From NCBI GenBank assembly GCA_030748215.1, contig JASMMK010000045.1:29582-93581 (forward strand): a stretch of DNA of 64,000 nucleotides, written 5' to 3'. This document shows, piece after piece, positions 1-8,103 of the stretch; position 1 is the stretch's first letter, and every line of letters starts with the position of its first letter. This DNA comes from Candidatus Scalindua sp. (lineage in GTDB: Bacteria > Planctomycetota > Brocadiia > Brocadiales > Scalinduaceae). Both the position numbers and the translations under genes were made by a program. The notes below the pieces were generated by a model that saw only the letters and a list, made by a program, of their open reading frames with translations, made no database searches and was not told the DNA's origin.

Positions 1-345
1 TTTTTCATTACTTAGCTTACTGTTTCCGGGCCTTACCGTCATGGATTCTTCCATCATGGCGCCGCTGAGTGTCTGTGCACCATGAGATTCATGTTCGCAG
101 GACGCGTCCTTTTCTCCGGCAACACAGGTTGAGAATTTGTCCTGTACATGAGCCACAAATACATGCTCCTTGATATTCTCCAGTTTACCCAGAGCTTCGC
201 CACTGTCCGGATCCTTAACCTCCTCGTCACTCTGTACGAAGACGGCAAATACCATCCCGTTCACCACATCGTTATCTCTACCGACATTAATCACTATACT
301 ATACTCATCGAGTATTTTGGCAACCTTACCTTCTATTTTTTCCAT
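1..345 (-). CDS. Partial conserved hypothetical protein (FlgT C-terminal-like fold)
   Basis: The reading frame is open from an ATG at 345 on the minus strand through the window edge, so 115 residues are visible and the C-terminus is missing. The N-terminus starts MEKIEGKVAKIL and continues with a pattern of short beta strands, a glycine-asparagine turn and a D-P-x-S-G-E-x-L-G motif. This pattern recalls the C-terminal domain of FlgT and related surface-associated beta-barrel folds, in which a 'DP.TG..LG' signature is typical. No signal peptide is visible, so the protein is probably cytoplasmic. A Cys/His patch (residues about 80-93) follows the domain. The match is a resemblance only; the true function is unknown. 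Confidence 0.6.
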   Translation of the reverse strand, partial: MEKIEGKVAKILDEYSIVINVGRDNDVVNGMVFAVFVQSDEEVKDPDSGEALGKLENIKEHVFVAHVQDKFSTCVAGEKDASCEHESHGAQTLSGAMMEESMTVRPGNSKLSNEK

Positions 346-667
346 ATTTATACCTTATAATAATATAGTTTTAATTATCTTTATTCTAAATAATGCTTTT
401 TGCTACAACTTTTTGTTACTGGAAATTGCGTGATGTTATAAAGCATTAAGTAATTATATTTTAGACACTTTTTTTGTCAAGGAGAATTGAATTGGCAACC
501 ACTCATTTCTTTTGTATATAGGGTCATGATTAGCCTCAAAAAAGATTTTTTCTTCAAAGAGTTTATCAGGATTCATGGCGTAAAATGGCTTCTTGACACT
601 CTGAGCCCACTCGTTATAATCCTTAAGTACTCTAAATTTTATACAATTCCCACGTTTTTTTTGGAAA
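346..667. other. AT-rich intergenic region
   Basis: This stretch separates two divergently transcribed genes and must hold both promoters. It is very AT-rich with long T runs. I see no convincing gene, RNA or repeat; the short open frames here lack ribosome binding sites and family features. Confidence 0.5.
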
Positions 668-1633
668 ATGCCAATAATTGCTGGTATTGATGAAGCCGGT
701 TATGGCCCCACATTAGGCCCGCTTGTTCTCTCAAAGGTCGTAATGGAAATACCGGATGAATATCACCATGAAACAAACATCTGGCATCTCCTGAAGGATG
801 CTGTTTCTGAGAAAATTCAAAAACGTGGAAATCGTGTAATCGTTGGTGATAGTAAAAAGCTATATCAGCAAAAAACCGGGTTAAAAATGCTGGAAGAGAC
901 CGTTTTATCTTTTGTATGGCACACAAAGGGCCCGGTAACAAAATTCACTGATTTACTGAAACTATTGTCAGGTTGCGATGATGGCGTTCTGGAAAAATAT
1001 CCATGGTACCAGGGAAAAGATCTTGATCTGCCTGTTGCTTCGAATGTATCTGCAATCATGAATTATGCGGACATTTTCAATGATACGGCACACTTGCTGG
1101 ACGTACACATACTTGACATAAAAAGCCGGTTTCTATGTGTGTCAGAGATAAACAGGCAACTTGAGATTCTTGGTAACAAGTCTTTACTTCTTTTCAAGGA
1201 TTGTGTAACGCACCTTAAAGAAATTTTTGAACATTATGGGGTGCACAAACCAAAGGTTTTAATAGATAAGCATGGGGGAAGAAACTATTACGAAAAATTG
1301 CTGACACAGAATTTTGAGGGATGTAATATAGATTCGATTGTAGAGGGAAACCCTTTGTCAACCTACAGTGTTAAGAATGAAAACAAAATGATGGATGTCT
1401 CTTTTATTGTGGGCGCAGATTCAAAGTATTTTCCAACGGCGCTTGCTTCGATGTTTAGTAAATACATCCGTGAGCTGTTTATAAAATTATTCAACTCGTT
1501 CTGGCAGGAAAAGGTTCAGGACATAAAACCAACTGCCGGTTATCCAGAAGATGCAAGGAGGTTCCTGTCTCAGATTCATGACGTTAAGAACAAATTGAAT
1601 ATAAGTGACGATATCTTAATCAGGGCTAAATAG
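668..1633 (+). CDS. RNase HII-like protein
   Basis: The N-terminus carries GIDEAGYGPTLGPLV (residues 6-20), the hallmark of RNase HII, which normally reads G-I-D-E-A-G-R-G-P. D8 and E9 match the first two metal-binding acids. D200 in V-L-I-D-K-H-G-G-R and D251 in G-A-D-S-K-Y-F-P-T-A-L-A-S match the third and fourth, and D-S-K-K-L (61-65) matches the substrate-loop motif. RNase HII removes ribonucleotides from DNA. At 321 residues this protein is longer than the usual 200-260, and the R of the G-R-G motif, which contacts the ribonucleotide, is Y. It is therefore a divergent member whose substrate may differ. The acidic site is intact, so nuclease activity is plausible. It is monocistronic, about 80 bp upstream of asd. 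Confidence 0.8.
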   Translation: MPIIAGIDEAGYGPTLGPLVLSKVVMEIPDEYHHETNIWHLLKDAVSEKIQKRGNRVIVGDSKKLYQQKTGLKMLEETVLSFVWHTKGPVTKFTDLLKLLSGCDDGVLEKYPWYQGKDLDLPVASNVSAIMNYADIFNDTAHLLDVHILDIKSRFLCVSEINRQLEILGNKSLLLFKDCVTHLKEIFEHYGVHKPKVLIDKHGGRNYYEKLLTQNFEGCNIDSIVEGNPLSTYSVKNENKMMDVSFIVGADSKYFPTALASMFSKYIRELFIKLFNSFWQEKVQDIKPTAGYPEDARRFLSQIHDVKNKLNISDDILIRAK

Positions 1634-1720
1634 TGCGGCAAAGGTTTGGCGACTGAGAACATAGGTTAATTTACGAATTACGTTTCAGATTTACGATTTA
1701 ATATAAAAGGAGTGAAGAAT

Positions 1721-2731
1721 ATGGGAGTTAATGTTGCAGTAGTAGGGGTTACAGGAGCAGTAGGGACAGAGATGCTCAGGGTGCTTGAAAGAAGAGATTT
1801 TCCCATTGATGAATTAAGACCGCTCGCTTCAAGCCGTTCGGCAGGAAAGAGTGTAGTCTTTCGTGGAAAAGAGGTACAGGTACAGGAATTAACAGCAGAT
1901 TCATTTGAAGGGATGAACATCGGACTATTCAGTGCGGGGGGGGGTATCAGCAGGGAATTTGTGCCTTATGCTATAAAGAGCAATTGTGTTGTCGTGGACA
2001 ACACCAGCGCCTTTAGAATGGATGAAGACGTACCTTTGGTCGTACCTGAAGTAAACGCAAACAGGATCTCGGAACATAATGGCGTAATTGCGAATCCAAA
2101 CTGTTCAACAATACAACTTGTTTTGGTTTTAAAGCCGATACATGATGCAGTAAAAATCAAGAGGGTGGTAGTTTCAACATATCAGGCAGTATCCGGAGCA
2201 GGCTATAATGCCCTGGTGGAATTAAAGAATGAAACCGAGCATATTCTTTCAGAGAAGAGTGAAGGATTTAATCGCAGTGTTTTTCCTCATCAGATAGCAT
2301 TTAATGCCCTCCCTCAATTACCTCAGAGTGATGCCTTCAAGGAAAACGGCTATACCGATGAAGAGATGAAGATGATTAACGAAACAAAGAAAATCCTGGA
2401 GGACAGTTCATTCCGCATAACAACAACTACTGTGAGGGTACCGGTATTCAGGGGACACAGTGAGTCGGTTAATATAGAAACAGAGGGGGCGTTTAGTGCT
2501 GATCAGGCCAGGGATTTATTAAGCAAGTCTGAAGGCGTTGTAGTCCTTGATGATCCGTCAAAACAATTATATCCATTGGCAACAGATGCTGCCGGTAAAG
2601 ATGATACTTTCGTGGGAAGAATACGGGAAGACAGCTCTGTCGAGAACGGACTAAACATGTGGGTCGTAAGTGATAATCTCCTGAAAGGTGCGGCACTTAA
2701 CGCAGTCCAGATTGCTGAGAAGCTAATATGA
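1721..2731 (+). CDS. asd: Aspartate-semialdehyde dehydrogenase
   Basis: The enzyme reduces aspartyl phosphate to aspartate semialdehyde with NADPH, a cytoplasmic branch point to lysine/diaminopimelate, threonine and methionine. The N-terminal nucleotide motif V-G-x-T-G-A-V-G is at residues 8-15. The catalytic Cys is C128 in ANPNCSTIQ. The substrate-side motif S-T-Y-Q-A-V-S-G-A-G is at 152-161 and the catalytic His is H246 in RVPVFRGHSESV. The length of 336 residues is normal. An in-frame GTG at 1712 overlaps the aaaaggag ribosome binding site at 1705-1712, so the ATG at 1721 with 8 nt spacing is the better start. A palindromic repeat follows immediately. Confidence 0.96.
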   Translation: MGVNVAVVGVTGAVGTEMLRVLERRDFPIDELRPLASSRSAGKSVVFRGKEVQVQELTADSFEGMNIGLFSAGGGISREFVPYAIKSNCVVVDNTSAFRMDEDVPLVVPEVNANRISEHNGVIANPNCSTIQLVLVLKPIHDAVKIKRVVVSTYQAVSGAGYNALVELKNETEHILSEKSEGFNRSVFPHQIAFNALPQLPQSDAFKENGYTDEEMKMINETKKILEDSSFRITTTTVRVPVFRGHSESVNIETEGAFSADQARDLLSKSEGVVVLDDPSKQLYPLATDAAGKDDTFVGRIREDSSVENGLNMWVVSDNLLKGAALNAVQIAEKLI

Positions 2732-2737
2732 TATTAT

Positions 2738-2818
2738 GGAGTGCATCATCCGTGATGATGCGTATTTAAGCAGTGACACCCGCCTAACAGACTGGCGGAC
2801 AGGCGGTCACTGCACTCC
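2738..2818. repeat. Nested palindromic element / candidate terminator after asd
   Basis: The ends ggagtgca (2738-2745) and tgcactcc (2811-2818) are complementary. An inner pair gcagtgac (2770-2777) and gtcactgc (2806-2813) overlaps the outer one, and a separate hairpin gcatcatc/gatgatgc lies at 2743-2761. There is no strong T run, so it looks more like a REP-type dispersed element than a simple terminator, although it sits where a terminator for asd would be expected. Confidence 0.6.
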
Positions 2819-2913
2819 AAAAAGATAATTAATAGATTCTCTTTACATAATCCACCCTGCAACTACAACCCTGCATTCAATATCTTGGTTTTTAATTTCT
2901 ATACTAAATAAAT

Positions 2914-3684
2914 ATGCGACATCTTTTGTCAGCCACAATTCTGGTAATACTAACATGCGGATGTTCATTCGCACAAAAAAAAGAGGAAGTCTTATATCAG
3001 ACATCAACTATAAACGCTCTGTTGGATGAGATCTATGAGGGGGATATGACATTTGGAGAATTAAGGAGACATGGCGATTTTGGTTTGGGAACATTTAACA
3101 ACCTTGATGGTGAGATGGTTGGATTAGATGGTGTGTTTTATCAAATTAAAGCGGACGGAATCGCTTATCCTGTTGACGATTTAATGAAAACTCCGTTTGC
3201 CGTGGTTACTTTCTTCGAATCAGACAAAACAGAGGAGATAGACAAGTCAGTTGACTACGATCAACTAAAACTATTTCTGGACGGCATGTTGCCGACAGAA
3301 AATATCTTTTATGCATTTAAAATTGAAGGGACATTTGAGTATATCAAGGCAAGGAGTGTCCCCAGGCAGAACAGACCGTATCCACCGCTTGTTGAAATAG
3401 TAAAGGACCAACCAATATTTGAGTTTCATGATGTAAAGGGTACATTAGTGGGGTCCTGGTTTCCGGACTATATGAAAGGAATAAATGTTCCCGGTTATCA
3501 TTTTCACTTTATTACTGAAGATAAAAAGGCTGGAGGGCATCTGCTTGAGTGCCAGACGGAAAATGTAAGGATCGGGATTGATTATACTTCTAATTCGTAC
3601 CTGTCATTGCCGGAGGATGAGGGCTTTTATAATGCAGAGCTGTCTAAAAAAAACCAGGCTACGTTAGAAAAGGTGGAGAAATAA
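2914..3684 (+). CDS. budA: Exported alpha-acetolactate decarboxylase
   Basis: The family converts 2-acetolactate to acetoin and CO2 using one zinc ion. Family features include T-F-N-N-L-D-G-E-M-V near residues 60-69 and the metal-ligand pattern H196-x-H198 plus H209 in Y-H-F-H-F-I-T-E-D-K-K-A-G-G-H. Length (256 residues) is typical for forms with a leader. The N-terminus (MRHLLSATILVILTCGCSFA) is a signal peptide, possibly a lipoprotein signal although the lipobox is not canonical, so the enzyme should act outside the cytoplasm. No acetolactate synthase or butanediol dehydrogenase gene is nearby. Its physiological role here is unclear; in some bacteria it diverts spilled acetolactate. Confidence 0.88.
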   Translation: MRHLLSATILVILTCGCSFAQKKEEVLYQTSTINALLDEIYEGDMTFGELRRHGDFGLGTFNNLDGEMVGLDGVFYQIKADGIAYPVDDLMKTPFAVVTFFESDKTEEIDKSVDYDQLKLFLDGMLPTENIFYAFKIEGTFEYIKARSVPRQNRPYPPLVEIVKDQPIFEFHDVKGTLVGSWFPDYMKGINVPGYHFHFITEDKKAGGHLLECQTENVRIGIDYTSNSYLSLPEDEGFYNAELSKKNQATLEKVEK

Positions 3685-3687
3685 AAT

Positions 3688-3741
3688 AAGGAGAATACCA
3701 GTAAGAATTGCTTTACAATTCTTGCCTGTGCAGTTCTCCTT
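3688..3741. terminator. Bidirectional terminator-like hairpin
   Basis: aaggagaa (3688-3695) pairs with ttctcctt (3734-3741), and aagaattg pairs with caattctt inside it. It lies between two convergent genes and could stop transcription from both. Confidence 0.7.
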
Positions 3742-3798
3742 ATCATATTTTATACTTGTCATAGCACCTTCCCGCCTGGGACGGTGTTATGCAAGAAA

Positions 3799-3987
3799 TT
3801 AATCTTCAATAGCTATGCATTCAACGGGACACTCTTCTGCTGCCTGTTTACAGTCTTCCTCTGCGCCACCAGGAACGGAATCACCCTTTACGACAGCGAC
3901 ATCATCTTCCATGTCAAAAACATCCGGACATGTTATTACACAGAGTTCACAACCGGTACACTCATCAGCATCTATTGTAGCCTTCAT
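3799..3987 (-). CDS. Ferredoxin, single [4Fe-4S] type
   Basis: This 62-residue protein has C10-x2-C13-x2-C16-x3-C20 and, near the C-terminus, C46, C53 and C57. C10, C13, C16 and C53 (followed by Pro) are the expected ligands of one [4Fe-4S] cluster. C20 and C46 sit where Thermotoga-type single-cluster ferredoxins carry a disulphide. C57 is an extra cysteine. The central region is very acidic, as usual for this electron carrier. An excellent ribosome binding site (aaaaggaggaag) precedes the ATG. It is monocistronic and its redox partner cannot be told from the neighbours. Confidence 0.92.
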   Translation of the reverse strand: MKATIDADECTGCELCVITCPDVFDMEDDVAVVKGDSVPGGAEEDCKQAAEECPVECIAIED

Positions 3988-4329
3988 TAACTTCCTCCTT
4001 TTATAAAAAAATAATTATGTTAGTTCTTCGCTACTAACAAAACCCTACTCGACTCTTGCAAATAATAAGATAATAATTTAGATTTTAATATAAATAATCC
4101 TCATTAATTGTCAAGCTTTTTTATACAGTAAAATTTTTAAAAATCATGAAGCACTTTTCTGTAATTAAATATTAGATAAGTAGTTATTATTCCATTACAT
4201 AAGGAAATGTTTGAAAGCGTTTAAACAGTTTCTTCTTGACAATAATTTCCATGTCATTATATTCAAGGAACGAGTCAATTTTAGATTGATTACTGTACTT
4301 TGAAAATTCAAAAGTTTGTTTACGGGTGT

Positions 4330-4560
4330 TCGCAAACAGCAGTTTACTGCTGCTAGCGACATAATAGGGAAGTCCCTTAAAGGGCACGGACCCGCCGCTG
4401 TAATCGGCTACTGAAACTGCGTATCATTTTTTTTCGTGATAACAGGCCACTTCTCCCGGCTTTGACCGGGGTGGGAAGGCGCAGTCTTCAGGATGACCCG
4501 ATAGTCAGAAGACCTACCTGTAAATACTTCACAATAACTCTTCGAAGGTAAAGAAGGTGG
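4330..4560 (+). promoter_or_regulatory. Cobalamin riboswitch A (first of a tandem pair)
   Basis: Conserved cobalamin-aptamer blocks occur in the right order: ggacccgccgctgta (from 4388), gccac near 4446, gggaaggcgcag near 4473, and the B12 box gatagtcagaagacctacc (4500-4518). The sequence after the box resembles that of riboswitch C near 11.15 kb, so A and C are related. An intrinsic terminator follows at 4601, which indicates control by premature transcription termination when cobalamin binds. Boundaries are approximate. Confidence 0.93.
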
Positions 4561-4600
4561 AGGTTGAATACGTATTTATTACATAATACACATAAACATG

Positions 4601-4637
4601 AAACCCGGATCTTCAATGAGAAGATCCGGGTTTTTTT
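4601..4637 (+). terminator. Intrinsic terminator of riboswitch A
   Basis: aaacccggatcttc (4601-4614) and gaagatccgggttt (4620-4633) form a 14-bp perfect stem with a 5-nt loop, running into seven T (4631-4637). No gene lies between riboswitch A and this terminator, so it is the expression platform of A. Confidence 0.93.
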
Positions 4638-4767
4638 ATTGGAGTAATAAATCAGCCTGCGAAAAACACTAAAAGATATTTTCGTGGTATTTCGTGTTTT
4701 TTGTGGGCAATGGAGGTAATCGTTTGAGTTAACATTTTAGTAATTTTTTTCTGTGTGTGAGATATCA

Positions 4768-4920
4768 GGGAATCCCCGCCGGGTTTAAACTCGGTTAACG
4801 GGAGCTGCCCCGCAACTGTAATCGGTGACGAAATCTGCAAAATGCCACTGTCCGCTTTCGGCGGATGGGAAGGTGCAGAAGCAAGGATGATCCGAAAGCC
4901 AGGAGACCTGTCTTGCGCAT
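4768..4920 (+). promoter_or_regulatory. Cobalamin riboswitch B (second of the tandem pair)
   Basis: The conserved blocks are gggagctgccccgcaactgt (4800-4819), atcggtgacga, gccact near 4844, gggaaggtgcaga near 4867, and the B12 box gaaagccaggagacctg (4894-4910). Its aptamer details differ from A and C. No terminator is visible before the next start codon. The box ends about 40 nt before a strong ribosome binding site (ggggaaaaggagg, 4943-4955), so control of translation initiation is more likely. Boundaries are approximate. Confidence 0.92.
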
Positions 4921-4960
4921 TTTTTCTAACATTTTTTTCCGAGGGGAAAAGGAGGTTCGC

Positions 4961-6493
4961 ATGAAGTATTTTTATTATCTACCGCATCTATTCATTATTT
5001 TACTTTCTTGTAATCCGGTGTTTGCAGCAGTTTCTGATGAGGAATTTGAGGCATTAAGCAGGCAGGTCAAAAGCATGAAGAACACCATAAACAGGTTGGA
5101 AAAGTATCTTGATAAGGTCGAAAGTGTTGAGCCGGAGGTGGCAAGGTCTTCTGCAGGGACAAAACAAAAGCACAGTCAGTATGACTCTATTGATGACCAA
5201 AAGGGCCTTGCTAAGTCTGAAGAGGGACTTGCAAACAAGATTAGTACGTTAGAAGATATGGTTTACGATCTTAAAGACAGGGCCTCACTCATGGATATAA
5301 CTGATGAAATAAGACGTATTCAGGAATATGTCTGCCGAAAAGGGCATGTCTTTACGGCACAGGGCGAGGACAAAAAATGCCCAAGTTGCGGTTTGAAGCA
5401 GAAGAAAAGATCGCGGTTCAAACTATTTAAATTTGCCAGGCGAGAGAGTATATCAGACAGGATCTCAGCTGCGGTTGAAGATGAAATGGAGAGCCGTGTA
5501 ATCGTTGGGGCCAGCGGTACAGGTATTTTTCAGCAATTAATAAATAGTGACAGGCAGGGAAAGAGTGTTGCTAATAGCGGAAAGAAGAGTTTTGCAGAAG
5601 GTTCCACGGACCTGCTGTTTATAGCGAGGCCGCTTCTCTACACTACTTTTTTCCTGGACCTCGAATCGATAGGAGGTAATGGGCCTGATGAGATTGTTGG
5701 AAGTATTTCAGGTCTTAATGATGATTCCGGTTCGCTGCAGGACACTGATGGAGTTGACAGGGTTTCTGTCAGAGAAGCATGGTTGCAGACGTTTCTTTTG
5801 CTGGAAAGATTAAGGATTGTAGGTGGTAAGGTAGACTTGACAAACTACTTCGATTCCAACACGGTTGCTAACGATGAAACCACCCAGTTTATAACAAGCG
5901 CCTTTGTGAATAATCCTGCAATGGAGCAACCTGGAAACGGTCCCGGCTTATTGGCATTTTTTGATACAAGAAGAGCATTCACGATTGGGTTTGGTTTGCA
6001 AAGTATTGATAATTCAGGTACCAATGTCACTGATGGTATATATGCTATAGCTGAAATAGGATATAGATCTCACTTCTTCTTTAACCAGGAGGGTAACTAT
6101 CGCCTGTGGGGAAAGACTAAAGGTGGTACGGAGGATAACAACGGTTTTGGCGTCAGCATAGATCAGAACCTTTCCACCAGGCTGACCGCATTTGGACGTT
6201 ATGGAGCCAATGAGTCTGAAGAGGATGACGCGAGTATTGCAAGCGCATGGAGTGCGGGTCTCCGGTTCCGGTCTCCATTCTTTTCAAGGGTCAATGATGA
6301 AGTCGCTATGGCATTTGGTATGTTAGACATAGTAGATGGAGATAAAGAGAGCGCGTTAGAGGTTTATTATAAATTTCAGGTTAATAATCGCTTTGCCGTT
6401 ACACCAAACGTTCAAGCAGTGTTTGATCCTGCCGGGATGGGCTCAAATGCTACAGCTGGCGTTATTGGTATTAGAACACAGGTAGAATTTTGA
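4961..6493 (+). CDS. Cobalamin-riboswitch-controlled outer-membrane barrel protein with coiled coil and zinc ribbon
   Basis: The start chosen is the ATG at 4961, 5 nt after aaaaggagg; upstream in-frame codons lie inside riboswitch B. A signal peptide (MKYFYYLPHLFIILLSCNPVFA) is followed by a predicted coiled coil (about residues 24-55 and 75-105). A small zinc-ribbon-like module comes next: C-R-K-G-H, then C-P-S-C-G. From about residue 170 to the end the pattern is amphipathic beta strands finishing in V-E-F, typical of an outer-membrane beta barrel. The N-terminal coiled coil plus C-terminal barrel resembles planctomycete porins and the zinc-locus barrel at 20712-22172. Because two cobalamin riboswitches precede it, uptake of cobalamin, cobalt or a precursor across the outer membrane is the best inference. 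No TonB box or plug is evident. Confidence 0.72.
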   Translation: MKYFYYLPHLFIILLSCNPVFAAVSDEEFEALSRQVKSMKNTINRLEKYLDKVESVEPEVARSSAGTKQKHSQYDSIDDQKGLAKSEEGLANKISTLEDMVYDLKDRASLMDITDEIRRIQEYVCRKGHVFTAQGEDKKCPSCGLKQKKRSRFKLFKFARRESISDRISAAVEDEMESRVIVGASGTGIFQQLINSDRQGKSVANSGKKSFAEGSTDLLFIARPLLYTTFFLDLESIGGNGPDEIVGSISGLNDDSGSLQDTDGVDRVSVREAWLQTFLLLERLRIVGGKVDLTNYFDSNTVANDETTQFITSAFVNNPAMEQPGNGPGLLAFFDTRRAFTIGFGLQSIDNSGTNVTDGIYAIAEIGYRSHFFFNQEGNYRLWGKTKGGTEDNNGFGVSIDQNLSTRLTAFGRYGANESEEDDASIASAWSAGLRFRSPFFSRVNDEVAMAFGMLDIVDGDKESALEVYYKFQVNNRFAVTPNVQAVFDPAGMGSNATAGVIGIRTQVEF

Positions 6494-6633
6494 ATATCGC
6501 TATACGGTATTTAAGAATTGGAAATTCATATGACAGGAAAAAGTTCATCAAATTCATGGAAGGAGGTGGATTGATCAAAATGAAAAGTTTTTATTTTATA
6601 ATTTCGAAAAATCTTGAAAGGAGGAGAAAGAGT

Positions 6634-7836
6634 ATGTTGAAAAATTTGAAGATGTTTAATACAGGTATCTTTGTATGTTGCATGGTTACTGCATCCTGGG
6701 TCTTTGCATTGGCTGGCCAGGCCGGAGATAAACAGGTAAGTTTTGATCCTAATTCAGTCGCATTCGTTACCAATCGCGATTCCAGTGATGTTACCGTTAT
6801 AGATCTGAATACGGATGTGATACTGGACCGCATTGCATGTGGTGACTGGTCAAATCCACACATGGCCGTTGCGACTCTGGATGGAAAAAACTTATTGGTA
6901 ACAGGTACAAACTCTAATTTTGTAGCGATCATTGATCTAAAGACCAGGGAGCTTACCAAGGTCAGGTTGGGACTTATGCCGGAGCATTTCGATATTACTC
7001 CTGACAGTAAATATGCATATATTGGAAATATGGCTGCAGGATGTGTTTCTGTCGTGGATATAGAAGCTAAAAAAGAGATAAGAAGGCTCAACGGTTTCTT
7101 TGAACCACACGGCATTGTTTGCCTGCCGGGCAGCTCTAAGGTTTACATCTCTAACATGGGAGCACATGAAGTAGGAGTTATAGATGTTGAAACACAGTTG
7201 GTTGCATCAACGATGGAAGTAGGAAGTGCATATGTAATGGCCCAGGTAGACATGAATAGTAAATTAGCTGAAGTTGTAGGTATCGCAAATCCTACATTGA
7301 CAATTGACGGCCGTTACGCTTATGCCGCTGACGGTGATTCAGATCAGGTTGCTGTTATTGATACAATAGATGACAGTGTGGTAGCAACGATCCCTGTAGG
7401 AGATGATCCATGGCGAGCTTATGCGTCACCTGACGGTACAAAGATGCTTGTGCCAAATAATGGTGATGAGACTATTTCCGTGATCGATACAACTATTAAT
7501 AAGGTTGTAGCTACCTTCCCCGGTGGTGCGGATATGACTGGAGTCAATTTTGTAAACGGAGGTAAAAAGGCTTATGTCATAAGCAGAGGAGATAATGGAG
7601 TATATATATATGACATGGAAGAGATGAGAGAAATAAAGAAGATTAAGCTTGGTCTAAATGTGAGTCCTGAAACCGCATCGACTACACTAGACGGAAAGAA
7701 AGTGTATCTTGCAGCATCTGCAAGGAATTCAGTCTTTGTCTTTGATGCGGATACTGACGACTACAAGGAGATAACTAACGTCGGTCTTTCACCATGGGCA
7801 GTAACAATTATTGGTGCAGCAAATTATTGTCATTAA
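6634..7836 (+). CDS. Exported YVTN-family beta-propeller protein
   Basis: The ATG at 6634 follows a strong aaaggaggag (6617-6626); the in-frame extension back to 6490 overlaps the previous gene and is unlikely. A signal peptide (LKMFNTGIFVCCMVTASWVFALA) precedes about seven repeats of the YVTN type, with recurrent blocks such as V-T-V-I-D-L-N-T-D, Y-A-Y-A-A-D-G-D-S-D-Q-V-A-V-I-D and V-V-A-T-I-P-V-G-D-D. The length of 400 residues fits one seven-bladed propeller. There is no C-x-x-C-H, so it is not itself a cytochrome. It lies 140 bp after the barrel gene with no terminator between, so it should share the cobalamin-controlled transcript. A binding or docking role in the same uptake pathway is inferred. 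Confidence 0.82.
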   Translation: MLKNLKMFNTGIFVCCMVTASWVFALAGQAGDKQVSFDPNSVAFVTNRDSSDVTVIDLNTDVILDRIACGDWSNPHMAVATLDGKNLLVTGTNSNFVAIIDLKTRELTKVRLGLMPEHFDITPDSKYAYIGNMAAGCVSVVDIEAKKEIRRLNGFFEPHGIVCLPGSSKVYISNMGAHEVGVIDVETQLVASTMEVGSAYVMAQVDMNSKLAEVVGIANPTLTIDGRYAYAADGDSDQVAVIDTIDDSVVATIPVGDDPWRAYASPDGTKMLVPNNGDETISVIDTTINKVVATFPGGADMTGVNFVNGGKKAYVISRGDNGVYIYDMEEMREIKKIKLGLNVSPETASTTLDGKKVYLAASARNSVFVFDADTDDYKEITNVGLSPWAVTIIGAANYCH

Positions 7837-7877
7837 TTTAGTCTTAGCTACATAGTAGTTTGTTTCATGGTTTTTAA

Positions 7878-7927
7878 AAGGAGCAAGGGGGAATTGTCTT
7901 TTACATATAGCCCTTGCTCCTTTTTTT
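7878..7927 (+). terminator. Intrinsic terminator after the riboswitch operon
   Basis: aaggagcaaggg (7878-7889) pairs perfectly with cccttgctcctt (7911-7922), followed by a T run. It closes the barrel/propeller transcript. Confidence 0.9.
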
Positions 7928-7984
7928 GTGCAAAAAGTATTTTGAAAATAGTACTATATTCTTAAATTTTTCATATTAGCGTAG

Positions 7985-8083
7985 GGTGGTTTAAGCGATA
8001 GCGAATCCACCCTTAACCTGAGAGCCTGCCCGTGCCGGTACGGACGGGGAGTCGAAGTGTTATCAACGTTGAAAATTCCTATG
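7985..8083. repeat. Hairpin plus dispersed repeat fragment
   Basis: ggtggttt...gaatccacc near 7985-8010 forms a hairpin. It is followed by gtcgaagtgttatcaacgtt and gaaaattcctatg (8051-8083). The latter recurs in diverged form at 17799-17830 and 22810-22840, and inverted at 41736-41754, so it is part of a dispersed repeat family of this genome. Confidence 0.6.
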
Positions 8084-8103
8084 CATATATCTTGAAAGAG
8101 ACA

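Noticed and set aside
487..690. 67-codon open frame before the RNase HII-like gene
   Set aside because: No start with ribosome binding site, no family features, overlaps the start of a real gene; low-complexity AT-rich DNA.
4187..4387. Minus-strand open frame across riboswitch A
   Set aside because: It overlaps conserved aptamer blocks on the other strand and has no protein features.
6634..7836. YVTN propeller as a hydrazine synthase subunit
   Set aside because: Propeller repeats are shared, but there is no C-x-x-C-H and no other hydrazine synthase gene nearby; the cobalamin context fits better.
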